From the NCBI RefSeq assembly GCF_000152985.1, contig NZ_CH672395.1:1425074-1489073 (forward strand): 64,000 nt of DNA, written 5' to 3'. The stretch is from Leeuwenhoekiella blandensis MED217. Lineage in GTDB: Bacteria; Bacteroidota; Bacteroidia; Flavobacteriales; Flavobacteriaceae. The number at the start of each line of letters is the position of its first letter. Positions within the stretch are counted from its first letter, which is position 1. Below, in pieces: positions 9,735 through 18,546 of the stretch. A program made the translations under genes and the position numbers. The notes below the pieces were generated by a model. The model was not told where the DNA came from and ran no database searches. It saw nothing but the letters and a program-made list of their open reading frames with translations.

Positions 9735-11224
9735 TAATCTAGTATTTGAATATTCTTTTTCCAGGTTTGATATAAATTAGTGTAGTGTTCTTTCAATGCT
9801 GATTGAGGTTCCTGAGTGCTTAACAATTCTAGTCCTTGTGCAGCTTCATCCAGACTTTTATAAAATCCGTAGCCATAAGCAGCGCCACGGGCAGCACCTT
9901 CAGCACCATTGGTTTCGTACAGTTCTAAGGAAGTCTGCGTAGTATTCACAAAAATCTCTCTAAATACCGGACTTAAAAATAAATTGGCTTTTGTTGCTTT
10001 TACAGAAGTACCACCGGCACCAATTTGCTGCATCACCTCAAAGCCATAATTCATTGCATATACAATACCTTCACAAGCCGCACGAACCATATGCGTAGCT
10101 GCGTGCCTGTTGAAATCTAAATTTTGCAGACCGCTAAAGGATTTTTTATTGTTAAAAATGCGTTCAACACCATTGCCAAAAGGGTAGAAGTGTAAGCCAT
10201 CACTACCCGGGCCTACTTTTGCCGCTTGTGCATTTAGGAAGTCGTAGGAAAGCAATTCATCTTTTCCGGTGGAGAGCATTTTACGCAACCATTGGTATAA
10301 GATCCCAGAACCATTAATGCATAATAAAACACCGTTGCGTTTCTGAGCTTCCGTGTTGTTTACGTGCAAAAAGGTGTTGATACGGTTTTCTGCATCAAAA
10401 ACATCTTGATCGGTCACCGAATAGATCACTGCCGAAGTTCCCGCAGTAGTAGCGATTTCTCCGGGTTTGTTGACGTTAAGTGCAAGCGCATTGTTGGGTT
10501 GATCTCCGGCTCTGTAAGTGATTTCTACATTTTTTGAAAGTCCTAAAGCTTCAGCGATTTTAGGAGCAATAGTCGCTTGATGACTAAAATTAGCAACGAT
10601 CTCCGGAATTACCGCACGCGGAAGGTCTAAAGCCTCGAGTACTTCTTCGGCTAGAGCATTCTTTTTAAAGTCCCAGAGTGCAGCTTCAGAAAGGCCAGAT
10701 TTACTGGTTTGTGCTACTCCAGAAAATTTAGCTGCCAGATAATCTCCGGGCAACATCATATGTGCAATTTGATCAAAAAGTTGAGGTTCGTTTTCTTGAA
10801 CCCATTTCAACTTAGAAGCGGTAAAATTCCCCGGACTTTGTAGAACCCGGTCTTGAAAAAAGCTTGCTCCTTTTTCCTGATAGTATTTTTCACCTATAGA
10901 AGCAGCACGACTATCACACCAGATAATAGACGGGCGCAGCACATTTAAATCTTTATCGGTAAGCACGAGGCCGTGCATTTGATAAGAAATACCAATGGCT
11001 TTGATCTGTTTAAGATCGATACCTTGATTGCCTAGTTTTTTGATGCCGTTACACGTGTATTCCCACCATTTTTCGGGATGCTGTTCTGCCCAGCCACTTT
11101 GAGGTGCATCAATGCGCATTTCTTGATCAGGAACCGAAGAACTGGCTACCGATTTGCCGGTATTGGCATCAAGAACGGCTAGCTTGATCGATGAGCTGCC
11201 CAAGTCGATTCCTAAAAAATACAT
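9734..11224 (-). CDS. xylB: Xylulokinase
   Basis: A 496-residue FGGY-family sugar kinase. The N-terminal phosphate-1 loop is [15 protein letters not shown]. Substrate-binding QMHGLV and [12 protein letters not shown] (the GDQ motif of xylulokinases) are present, as is the C-terminal ATPase segment [14 protein letters not shown]. It phosphorylates D-xylulose for the pentose phosphate pathway. It is the first gene of the xylBA operon. Its start codon faces the regulator gene across 137 bp holding a promoter and two inverted repeats. Confidence 0.95.
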   Translation of the reverse strand: MYFLGIDLGSSSIKLAVLDANTGKSVASSSVPDQEMRIDAPQSGWAEQHPEKWWEYTCNGIKKLGNQGIDLKQIKAIGISYQMHGLVLTDKDLNVLRPSIIWCDSRAASIGEKYYQEKGASFFQDRVLQSPGNFTASKLKWVQENEPQLFDQIAHMMLPGDYLAAKFSGVAQTSKSGLSEAALWDFKKNALAEEVLEALDLPRAVIPEIVANFSHQATIAPKIAEALGLSKNVEITYRAGDQPNNALALNVNKPGEIATTAGTSAVIYSVTDQDVFDAENRINTFLHVNNTEAQKRNGVLLCINGSGILYQWLRKMLSTGKDELLSYDFLNAQAAKVGPGSDGLHFYPFGNGVERIFNNKKSFSGLQNLDFNRHAATHMVRAACEGIVYAMNYGFEVMQQIGAGGTSVKATKANLFLSPVFREIFVNTTQTSLELYETNGAEGAARGAAYGYGFYKSLDEAAQGLELLSTQEPQSALKEHYTNLYQTWKKNIQILD

Positions 11225-11252
11225 AAGCGTTTAAATTAAATCTCTTATTTTA

Positions 11253-11316
11253 GTCCAATGGACAACTTATAGTTTTTATGACTACAAGTATACATATAAA
11301 AATATAATTATCACAA
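11253..11316 (-). promoter_or_regulatory. xylBA promoter with overlapping operator-like inverted repeats
   Basis: On the minus strand TTG (11314-11316), 21 nt and TATACTTG (11285-11292) fit the flavobacterial TTG/TAnnTTTG promoter with one deviation. An inverted repeat ACTTATAGT (11265-11273) / ACTACAAGT (11281-11289), 8 of 9 matching, overlaps the -7 element and the expected start. A second one, GTCC-AAT-GGAC, lies at 11253-11263. Both are candidate sites for the divergent NUDIX-type regulator, which would block polymerase here. Confidence 0.5.
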
Positions 11317-11361
11317 TACCCATTAAAACTATCTCGTCATTAGCGATTGAGAACCAGAATT

Positions 11362-12057
11362 ATGACAAAACAAAATGAAGCGACCATACTCGATAGTATA
11401 ACCATTGATTGCGTGATTTTTGGTTTTAATCAAGGAACCTTAGAAGTACTTTTGGTCAAGCATGCTGATGGAATAAGCAAGGATAAATGGGGCCTTCCGG
11501 GAGGATGGATCTTTACCGATGAAAGTACAGACGCTGCTGCAAATAGGTTGCTGTTGGAGCTTACCGGGATAAAAGATGTTTATCTAGAACAGCTGCGTGC
11601 CTTTAGTGAACCCGATCGTTTTCCTTTGTCGCGAGTGATCACGGTAGGGTATTATGCTTTGATCAAAAAGGAAGATTGGACTGGTTTAAAGCCTGGTGCA
11701 ACCGCGTCTGAAGTGGGCTGGTTTAAGGTTTCTGAAGTGGAGACGCTTATTTATGATCACTTGCATATTCTGGGGGTCGGATTGCGCAGGTTACGTCGCC
11801 GAATTAAACAGGAACCTATAGGTTTTAACCTTTTGCCTGAAAAATTCACACTGCTTCAGTTGATGCATTTGTATGAAGAAATTTTAGGCTACGAGATGGA
11901 TAAACCCAACTTTAGAAGAAAAATTTTAAGAATGAATTTACTCACTGCACTTGACGAAAAGCAAAAAGATGTATCGCATCGTGCAGCAAAACTGTATAAA
12001 TTCAACCCGGATACCTATCAAAAGTTGATAGAAAAGGGATTCAATTTTGAATTTTAA
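11362..12057 (+). CDS. NUDIX-domain transcriptional regulator of xylose genes (NrtR/AraR-like)
   Basis: A 231-residue protein, taking ATG at 11362; an in-frame TTG 15 bp earlier is less likely. Residues about 10-145 form a NUDIX fold. The NUDIX box is degenerate: GGWIFTDESTDAAANRLLLELTGI lacks the REUxEE catalytic glutamates, so it probably senses a ligand rather than hydrolysing one. Residues about 150-231 form a winged helix-turn-helix (LTLLQLMHLYEEILG, KPNFRRKIL). In Bacteroidota such proteins control arabinose or xylose genes. Its divergent position next to xylBA makes it the likely xylose sensor and repressor. Confidence 0.85.
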   Translation: MTKQNEATILDSITIDCVIFGFNQGTLEVLLVKHADGISKDKWGLPGGWIFTDESTDAAANRLLLELTGIKDVYLEQLRAFSEPDRFPLSRVITVGYYALIKKEDWTGLKPGATASEVGWFKVSEVETLIYDHLHILGVGLRRLRRRIKQEPIGFNLLPEKFTLLQLMHLYEEILGYEMDKPNFRRKILRMNLLTALDEKQKDVSHRAAKLYKFNPDTYQKLIEKGFNFEF

Positions 12058-12065
12058 ACCTAAAA

Positions 12066-12093
12066 AAAGCCGCAATTATTTAATTACGGCTTT
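12066..12093. terminator. Bidirectional terminator between the regulator and efflux operon
   Basis: A 12-bp stem with one mismatch (AAAGCCGCAATT / AATTACGGCTTT), loop ATTT, with A and T runs on either side. It serves the converging regulator gene and the efflux operon end. Confidence 0.8.
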
Positions 12094-12114
12094 AATTTTT
12101 ATAAGCATTTATTT

Positions 12115-13638
12115 TTATTGCCATCCACCACCAAGACTGCGGTAGAGCTCAATGTTTGCAATTAGAATTTGCTTTTTGGTATTGATTTCATTCAGTTCAC
12201 TTTCTAAAGCGTCGCTTTGAGCCGTGATCACTTCCAAGTAGTTTGCGAAGCCACCTTTGAACAGGAGCGCGGCGTCTTTAAGTCCTTTCTGAGTAACTTC
12301 AATACGCTCTTGCGCGATTTTATATTCTTCGGTGAGTTTGTTGATTCGGGTTAGCGAATTTGAAACGTCTTCAACAGCACCGATCAAATTATCTTTAAAC
12401 TCCAATTGCGCGATCTCCCGTTCTGAAAGTGCCACTCGATAATTGGTCTTAAGTTTTCTATTATTGAAAATAGGCTGAAAGATAGAACCGTTAAGCAATG
12501 TAAAAGCTGAACTTACCGGATCAAAGAAATTCTCTAACTGAAATGAATTCAATCCCAATCCTGCACCGATGGACAGCGAGGGATATTTTAAAGCTTCGGC
12601 AACACCGGTACGTGCGTTTTGAGCGATGAGTTCATATTCTGCCATCGCAACATCTGGACGATTTTTAATCAATTCTAAAGGAACACCGGTCTTATATTTT
12701 TTCTGAAATTCTATATCATCAAGATCTGCGTTGAGCTCGATGGGACGTGGAGATCTTCCTAAAAGTCGGTTTAATTTATTTTCTTGTACCGTGTACGCGC
12801 GTTCTAATTGCGGAATAAGAGACTGCGCTTTTAACTGCTGTGATTTGGTTTGCTGAAGCGCCAGGGAAGTGGTTTCGCCTGCATCGTATTGCAGTTTTAC
12901 TATATTGTACGTACTATCATTAAGCGCATAGTTTTTCTGTGCTACTTCAACCTGAGACTTCAACATTATTAAATTATAATAGGTCGAAGCAACTTCTGCG
13001 ATCAATTCGGTTTGTACAACTTTTTTAAACTCTTGAGACTTCATAAAGTCGGCACGCGCTGCTTCCTTTTGCCATCTCAATTTTCCCCAGATATCCAGCT
13101 CCCAATCGGCTTGCAATGCAGTGGTGTACTCTAAGCGTTCTGTATATAAACTTCCCGGTACATTTTCTCCGTGATTGCGTCTCGCACGGTTAGAACCGTA
13201 ATTGTTATAATTCTCTGAGTAATACTCTCTTCTAAAACCTGCCGGAGTTGCATTAACCGATGGTAAAAAGTTGGCCTTAGATTGGGATAAATATTCCATC
13301 CCAATATCCATATTGCGCATCGCTTTTTGCAAATTGATATTATTAACAAGAGCTGTGTCTATAAGAGAAATCAACGTGCTGTCTTCAATAAATTCTCTCC
13401 ACGGAATATGCGACATCATCAAGCTGTCCCGACTGATTGCCGCTTCGGCTAATGAATCGTTCAGAACAGAATCTTTTACGTAGAATTCTTCAGAAACATC
13501 ATCAAATTGAGGGCGCTCATATTTTTGTCCCACCTTACAACTACCAAGTATTAAAAGTATCAGCAATATCAAGCTTGCGCCGAGATATCGGCTTATATTC
13601 GGCTTTCTTTTTATGGTGTTTATATTAATCGTTTTCAT
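12115..13638 (-). CDS. TolC-like outer membrane efflux lipoprotein (NodT family)
   Basis: A 507-residue outer-membrane factor. The N-terminus has a hydrophobic segment ending in LILGSC, a lipobox with Cys as lipid anchor. The body has two OEP repeats rich in long helices, including ALQADWELDIWGKLRWQKEAARADF and SLSIGAGLGLNS. I chose ATG 13638, 10 nt after the RND gene stop; an upstream ATG at 13665 would overlap that gene by 17 nt. It forms the outer-membrane exit duct of the tripartite pump whose other parts are encoded upstream. Confidence 0.92.
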   Translation of the reverse strand: MKTININTIKRKPNISRYLGASLILLILLILGSCKVGQKYERPQFDDVSEEFYVKDSVLNDSLAEAAISRDSLMMSHIPWREFIEDSTLISLIDTALVNNINLQKAMRNMDIGMEYLSQSKANFLPSVNATPAGFRREYYSENYNNYGSNRARRNHGENVPGSLYTERLEYTTALQADWELDIWGKLRWQKEAARADFMKSQEFKKVVQTELIAEVASTYYNLIMLKSQVEVAQKNYALNDSTYNIVKLQYDAGETTSLALQQTKSQQLKAQSLIPQLERAYTVQENKLNRLLGRSPRPIELNADLDDIEFQKKYKTGVPLELIKNRPDVAMAEYELIAQNARTGVAEALKYPSLSIGAGLGLNSFQLENFFDPVSSAFTLLNGSIFQPIFNNRKLKTNYRVALSEREIAQLEFKDNLIGAVEDVSNSLTRINKLTEEYKIAQERIEVTQKGLKDAALLFKGGFANYLEVITAQSDALESELNEINTKKQILIANIELYRSLGGGWQ

Positions 13639-13648
13639 AGTGGTTAGG

Positions 13649-16600
13649 TTAGTTTTCTTCTTCAATTTCTTTATCTCCGTAGCGCTCTAAGTTGTACTTA
13701 TCGTGCAACATCTGGAAGATGTATGCCATCACAGGAATTACAAAAATTCCTAAAACAATACCACCTACCATTCCGCCGGCAGTACCAATACTCACCGAGT
13801 GATTACCTTGAGCTGAAGAACCTTCAGCAAACATCAACGGTACAAGTCCTACAGTAAATGCAAGCGAGGTCATAATAATAGGTCTGATACGCAACGCACT
13901 GGCTTCAAGTACGGCATCAAAGGCGTTTAAGCCTGCACGTCTTTTTTGAGCAACAAACTCTACAATAAGAATGGCGTTTTTAGCCAAAAGACCAATCAAC
14001 ATGATGATCCCAATTTGTACATAAATGTTGTTGTCAAGTCCGGCTAAATTAATCGCGGCAAACACACCAAAAATCCCAACAGGCAGCGATAACATTACCG
14101 CTAGCGGAAGTAAGAAACTTTCATACTGGGAGGCCAGAATAAAGTATACCAGAAGAATGATGATGATAAATACAATCATAGTGTCTCCACCAGAATTTTT
14201 CTCTTCCAGACTCATACTGGTCCACTCATAGCTCAAACTTGCTGGCAGTTTTTCACTGGTCAATTCTTCGATCTTTTTCATCACGTCACCGGTACTGTAT
14301 CCTTTAGCCGGTGTCACATTGATCTTTGCAGCGTTATACAGGTTGTAACGGTTTACGACCTCAGGACCATAAGCTTGCTCTAAACGCACGATCGTGTTTA
14401 CAGGCACCATTTCACCTTTATTATTCTTTACAAAAATGCTATTGAAAGACTCCGGCGATTCTCTATAAGGAATATCGGCCTGCATATACACACCATATTG
14501 TCTGCTAAAGCGGTTGAAATCACCCGGCTGTACACGACCAAAATAGGACTGCACCGTAAACATCATGTCTTTTACGCTAACACCTAAAGCCTTTGCTTTT
14601 TCGTAGTCGATCTTGAGACGATACTGTGGGAAATTTGGATTAAAAGAGGTAAACGCATTGTCAACTTCTTTCTGATTACTCAGTGTATTGATGAATTCAT
14701 TTACGATCTGACCGAACTCTCCCAAATCACCGTCGGAGCGATCTTGTAACATAAACTGAACACCATCAAAGTTACCAAACCCTTGTATCGTAGGTCTTGG
14801 ATACATATTGAAATCGGTCTCTGGTATTTGCTCTAGTTTCTTCAGAAGGTTTTTGATGACCTCTTGAATGTCTTCAATTTCTCCACGATCTGCTGCATGT
14901 TTTAGCTGAACATATCCTAAACCTGAAGACGGACTGTTAGCATTATCTACAACATTAAAACCAGAAACAGTATTCACGCCTTTCACGGCAGGATCTAATT
15001 GAAGAATAGAATCTGCTTTTCTTAGCGCAGCATTTGTTCTGTGCAGTGAAGAACCTTCTGGCATTTTCATGGAGAAAATCAAGAAGTTATCATCTTCAGT
15101 TGGGATAAAGGCGCTAGGCGTAATTCGCGAAAGAAAAATGGTAGCGACAATAATTGCTGCCAGAGCACCTACGCCTATCCATTTATGGTTCAAGAACCAA
15201 CGTACAACATTGAGGTATTTGTCTGTAAACTTATCAAAACCACTGTCAAACTTACGCAGTCCTTTCCGCTTTGCTACTTTAGCCTTACGCACCTGACGCA
15301 GCTCTGAAACCGTTTTGGCCATTCCGCGTTTTTTCTTGTCACGCTTTTTCTTTCCGAAGAAAATCTTGGTCAATACCGGAGTAAGCGTCAATGCATTGAT
15401 TGCAGAAATTAAAACCGCAAAAATGATCGTATAGGCAAACTCCTGATAAAATACTCCCACAGGACCACTCAAGAAAGCGACGGGTAGAAATACGGCAGCA
15501 ATTACCACTGTAATAGAAATAATCGCACCTGTAATTTCGTCCATCGCGGCAGAAACTGCTTTGCGGGCAGAAAGGCCGTGATGCGTCATTTTCTCGTGAA
15601 TAGCCTCCATTACTACAATCGCGTCATCTACCACAATACCAATGGCAAGTACCAACGACAACATACTGAGTACGTTCATCGAAGCGCCAATAATATTTAG
15701 GAAGAAAAACGTTCCTAAAAGGGAAACCGGAATTGAAATAGCTGTAATAATGGTTGCTCTAAAGTCCTGCAGGAATATAAATACTACAATAAAAACCAGA
15801 ATAAATGCCTCTACAAGCGTGTGCATCACCTGGCTCATCGATTCATCGATTTGATCTCTTACACTGTAAGTAATCTCATAATCGATGCCTTCGGGGAATA
15901 ATTTTTTCTGTTCTTCAAGTATCTCTCTAATGCGTTCATCAATGGTTTTAGCATTTGCACCATTCATTTGCACAATATCGATCGTTACCGAAGGTTTTCC
16001 GTCTAGTCGGTTTTCACTGGTATAGTTTGACGCACCAAACTCGATACGCGCAACATCTTTAAGGCGCAGTTGGGCACCATCTTCATTGGTTTTAATGACA
16101 AGATTTTCATATTCTTCAATCTCGCTGAAACGCCCGTCATACTTCATTACAATTTCAAAAAGCTCATCTGAATTTTCACCGAATTTACCCGGTGCAGCTT
16201 CAAAGTTTTGATCTTTTACCTGATTGTAAACCTCTCTTGGAGTAAGGTTATATGAAGCCATTTTTTGTGGATTCAACCAAATACGCATCGCGTAATCCCG
16301 CTGACGTAAGATGGAAGCTTCGGCTAGACCTTCGACACGTTTAAGCTCGCGACGAATATTAATTCTTGTATAAGCATTAAGGAAGGTCTCATCATAGGTA
16401 GAATCTTTACTGAAGATATTGATCGTCATGATACTACCTTTCATTCTTTTAGTAACCGAAATACCGGCTTCAGTTACCTCTGGCGGAATTTTTTCAGTAA
16501 TCACTGAAATCCGGTTTTGAATGTCTACCGCTGCCTGATCGGGATTGGTTCCCGGTTTGAAGTAAATGGTAACTCGACCACGACCAGAGTTGGTCGCTGT

Positions 16601-16840
16601 GGAGTTGGCATAGGTCATATTTTCTGTACCATTAAGCGCTTCCTCGATAGGTAATAAAACAGATTTTGCTACCGTTTCGGCATTACCACCAGGGTAATAT
16701 ACCGCCACACTTACACTGGGAGGAGCAATTTCAGGAAAACGTTCAACGGGTAAGGAAGTGATACTAGCGGCTCCCGCAAGTACCAATACTATTGTGATCA
16801 CCAGCGTAAAAACCGGCTTTTTTATAATCTTTTTAAACAT
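13649..16840 (-). CDS. RND efflux transporter permease (HAE1/AcrB family)
   Basis: At 1063 residues it is of normal length for the HAE1 group. Twelve membrane segments and two large periplasmic loops are evident. TM4 has the proton-relay signature LVLAIGIVVDDAIVVMEAI with the paired Asp. The second half has LLAKNAILIVEFV and RIRPIIMTS. It exports hydrophobic drugs or other amphiphiles using the proton gradient, with the adaptor upstream and the TolC-like protein downstream. A Lys/Arg-rich cytoplasmic stretch at about residues 499-530 (KKKRDKKKRG) lies before TM7. Confidence 0.95.
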   Translation of the reverse strand: MFKKIIKKPVFTLVITIVLVLAGAASITSLPVERFPEIAPPSVSVAVYYPGGNAETVAKSVLLPIEEALNGTENMTYANSTATNSGRGRVTIYFKPGTNPDQAAVDIQNRISVITEKIPPEVTEAGISVTKRMKGSIMTINIFSKDSTYDETFLNAYTRINIRRELKRVEGLAEASILRQRDYAMRIWLNPQKMASYNLTPREVYNQVKDQNFEAAPGKFGENSDELFEIVMKYDGRFSEIEEYENLVIKTNEDGAQLRLKDVARIEFGASNYTSENRLDGKPSVTIDIVQMNGANAKTIDERIREILEEQKKLFPEGIDYEITYSVRDQIDESMSQVMHTLVEAFILVFIVVFIFLQDFRATIITAISIPVSLLGTFFFLNIIGASMNVLSMLSLVLAIGIVVDDAIVVMEAIHEKMTHHGLSARKAVSAAMDEITGAIISITVVIAAVFLPVAFLSGPVGVFYQEFAYTIIFAVLISAINALTLTPVLTKIFFGKKKRDKKKRGMAKTVSELRQVRKAKVAKRKGLRKFDSGFDKFTDKYLNVVRWFLNHKWIGVGALAAIIVATIFLSRITPSAFIPTEDDNFLIFSMKMPEGSSLHRTNAALRKADSILQLDPAVKGVNTVSGFNVVDNANSPSSGLGYVQLKHAADRGEIEDIQEVIKNLLKKLEQIPETDFNMYPRPTIQGFGNFDGVQFMLQDRSDGDLGEFGQIVNEFINTLSNQKEVDNAFTSFNPNFPQYRLKIDYEKAKALGVSVKDMMFTVQSYFGRVQPGDFNRFSRQYGVYMQADIPYRESPESFNSIFVKNNKGEMVPVNTIVRLEQAYGPEVVNRYNLYNAAKINVTPAKGYSTGDVMKKIEELTSEKLPASLSYEWTSMSLEEKNSGGDTMIVFIIIILLVYFILASQYESFLLPLAVMLSLPVGIFGVFAAINLAGLDNNIYVQIGIIMLIGLLAKNAILIVEFVAQKRRAGLNAFDAVLEASALRIRPIIMTSLAFTVGLVPLMFAEGSSAQGNHSVSIGTAGGMVGGIVLGIFVIPVMAYIFQMLHDKYNLERYGDKEIEEEN

Positions 16841-16903
16841 AGGTTAGCTGTTTCGGTATTAGACTTAATACGAAATAAGAACTCTTAAAATGTGTCTAGG
16901 ATG

Positions 16904-18049
16904 TTATAGACTGCTGGTAAGCTGGCCTCTCTGTATAGGTTTAACCTTGATGCCAGAAGCCAATTTATCTAATCCCGAAACCACGATGCGATCTTTAGGA
17001 GATAAACTTTTGGAGTCTACGATATAGTTATCACCAGAACGTCCTTTTGTGATGATCTCACGACGTTGTGCAACATTGTTTTCGTCTAGGATAAAAACGA
17101 ATTTCTTATCCTGAATAAAGGTTGTAGCACTTTGTGGAACGAGAATCGCAGATGGGTAAATCTCTTCCATCAAGATTTTACCGGTGTTACCAGAGCGTAG
17201 TAAGGTGTCCGGATTATTGAATTTTGCTCTTAAAGTAATCGAACCTGTAGAACGATCAATTTGACCAGAGTTCGCATCAATCTTACCACCGTGCTCGTAA
17301 ATAGAACCATCAGCCAGAACTAATTTAACTTGATCGTTTACCTTGTTTTTCTTTGAAGTTTTGTCATTTTTAGCACGCTCAAAATAGAGGTAGTCAGACT
17401 CACTCATAGAAAAATACACATAGATATCATTTACGTTAGAAAGATTGGTCAAGGGCTCAGAATCTGTTTTCTTAACCACATTACCTATTGATTTTGGTAT
17501 ACGTCCCATAAATCCGTTTACAGGAGCTTTAATTGTTGTGAAATCTAAGTTGATACGCATATTGGCAGCTTGCGCCTGCGCTTGTTGCAAGGATGAAAGT
17601 GCCACTTGATAATCTGCTTTAACCGATTTCATACGCACTTCAGAAATCACTTCATTATCAATAAGTGGCTGTAAACGCTCAACGTCGCTTTTTGCTTTTT
17701 CTAGTTTAGCTTTTTCAAGATTTACGTTAGCCATCGCATTTTTATAGTCTTCCATATACGGCTGACTATTTATTTTGAATAAAGGCTGTCCTTTTTCAAC
17801 AAACTCGCCTTCATCAACATATATTTCTTCCAGAATGCCATCAACTTGGGGTCTGATCTCAACAGATTCAACACCTTCTATAGACCCGATGTATTCAAAA
17901 TTCTTAGCAGCACTGGTTTCTTGTAAGCTGATCACCGGTAATGGCAATCCTTCATCTTCTACCTCTTCCTCTCGGCAAGATGTAAAAGCAGCAAGACAAA
18001 GCGCAAGAATGATCGCAAACTTTGTATTGGGGTTATTTAAATAATTCAT
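16904..18049 (-). CDS. RND efflux periplasmic adaptor (membrane fusion lipoprotein)
   Basis: A 381-residue adaptor. The signal peptide ends in AAFTSC (lipobox), so it is probably an inner-membrane lipoprotein. The order is a lipoyl/barrel-sandwich half (VRPQVDGILEEIYVDEGEFVEKGQPLFKI), a coiled-coil hairpin at about residues 95-150, the second lipoyl half (DFTTIKAPVNGFMGRIPKSIGNVV), and a beta-barrel. It is the first gene of the three-gene pump operon. The 498-bp region upstream has an inverted repeat near the start and a strong palindrome further out, and no regulator gene is adjacent. Confidence 0.94.
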   Translation of the reverse strand: MNYLNNPNTKFAIILALCLAAFTSCREEEVEDEGLPLPVISLQETSAAKNFEYIGSIEGVESVEIRPQVDGILEEIYVDEGEFVEKGQPLFKINSQPYMEDYKNAMANVNLEKAKLEKAKSDVERLQPLIDNEVISEVRMKSVKADYQVALSSLQQAQAQAANMRINLDFTTIKAPVNGFMGRIPKSIGNVVKKTDSEPLTNLSNVNDIYVYFSMSESDYLYFERAKNDKTSKKNKVNDQVKLVLADGSIYEHGGKIDANSGQIDRSTGSITLRAKFNNPDTLLRSGNTGKILMEEIYPSAILVPQSATTFIQDKKFVFILDENNVAQRREIITKGRSGDNYIVDSKSLSPKDRIVVSGLDKLASGIKVKPIQRGQLTSSL

Positions 18050-18059
18050 ATTTCAATTT

Positions 18060-18100
18060 TTTAGGTTTCCACATAATAGTATTCAAGAATGAGACCTAAA
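18060..18100. promoter_or_regulatory. Spaced inverted repeat in the efflux operon leader
   Basis: TTTAGGTTTC (18060-18069) and GAGACCTAAA (18091-18100) match at 9 of 10 positions across a 21-bp spacer, 11 bp upstream of the adaptor start. It could be an operator or a leader hairpin; no further support is visible. Confidence 0.3.
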
Positions 18101-18546
18101 CGACACTAGGAAGCTGGATGAATCATTTTGTCTTGTTTTATAGGGGTTTAGCGCTTTTTTGAGAAAAAGGAAGTATGGAAACAGCTGTAGAAAAGTGTAG
18201 AAATAATCTACACTTTTGTGGAAATTGATCAGGTTGTGAGGCGTAGCTCTTGACTAAGATGTTAAGAATACTGCTTGAAGAACATTGATAGGAATAAGAC
18301 TGATTTCTTTGATCGTAGCTTCTTTTAAAATTGTGCCAATCCCAAAACCCCAGAATCATTAATAATTCCTTAACGTTTATCTGATTCTTACCCTAAGAGC
18401 GACGTTTTGAGATAAGATAGTACAGAGGGGCAACCTAAATTTTAAACGCTGTTAAAGATTTCGTAAAACTCAAAAGTTTACATATAGTCAAAATATGACA
18501 AAATTTGTGATTAATTATTTACTAATATTAATAATTGATCCAAGCA
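18101..18546. other. Intergenic region between the efflux operon and susC
   Basis: About 450 bp, AT-rich, with no credible gene; a 73-codon minus-strand frame here has no protein-like composition. It holds the perfect 27-bp palindrome described separately and should contain the promoters of both divergent units. I do not see a clean TTG/TAnnTTTG promoter in either direction. Confidence 0.6.
18191..18217. promoter_or_regulatory. Perfect 11-bp inverted repeat (27-bp palindrome)
   Basis: AAAAGTGTAGA and TCTACACTTTT flank AATAA. It is perfect over 22 paired bases and lies 142-168 bp upstream of the efflux adaptor start. No run of T follows outside the stem, so a TetR-like operator is at least as likely as a terminator. 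No TetR gene is encoded in the window. Confidence 0.45.

Noticed and set aside
9342..9737. 131-codon plus-strand frame
   Set aside because: Lies wholly antisense to xylA, is rich in Cys, Phe and Ile as shadows of coding DNA are, and resembles nothing known.
18138..18359. 73-codon minus-strand frame upstream of susC
   Set aside because: Composition (many Ser, Gln, Phe) is not protein-like, it overlaps the palindrome at 18191, and it has no recognisable family.
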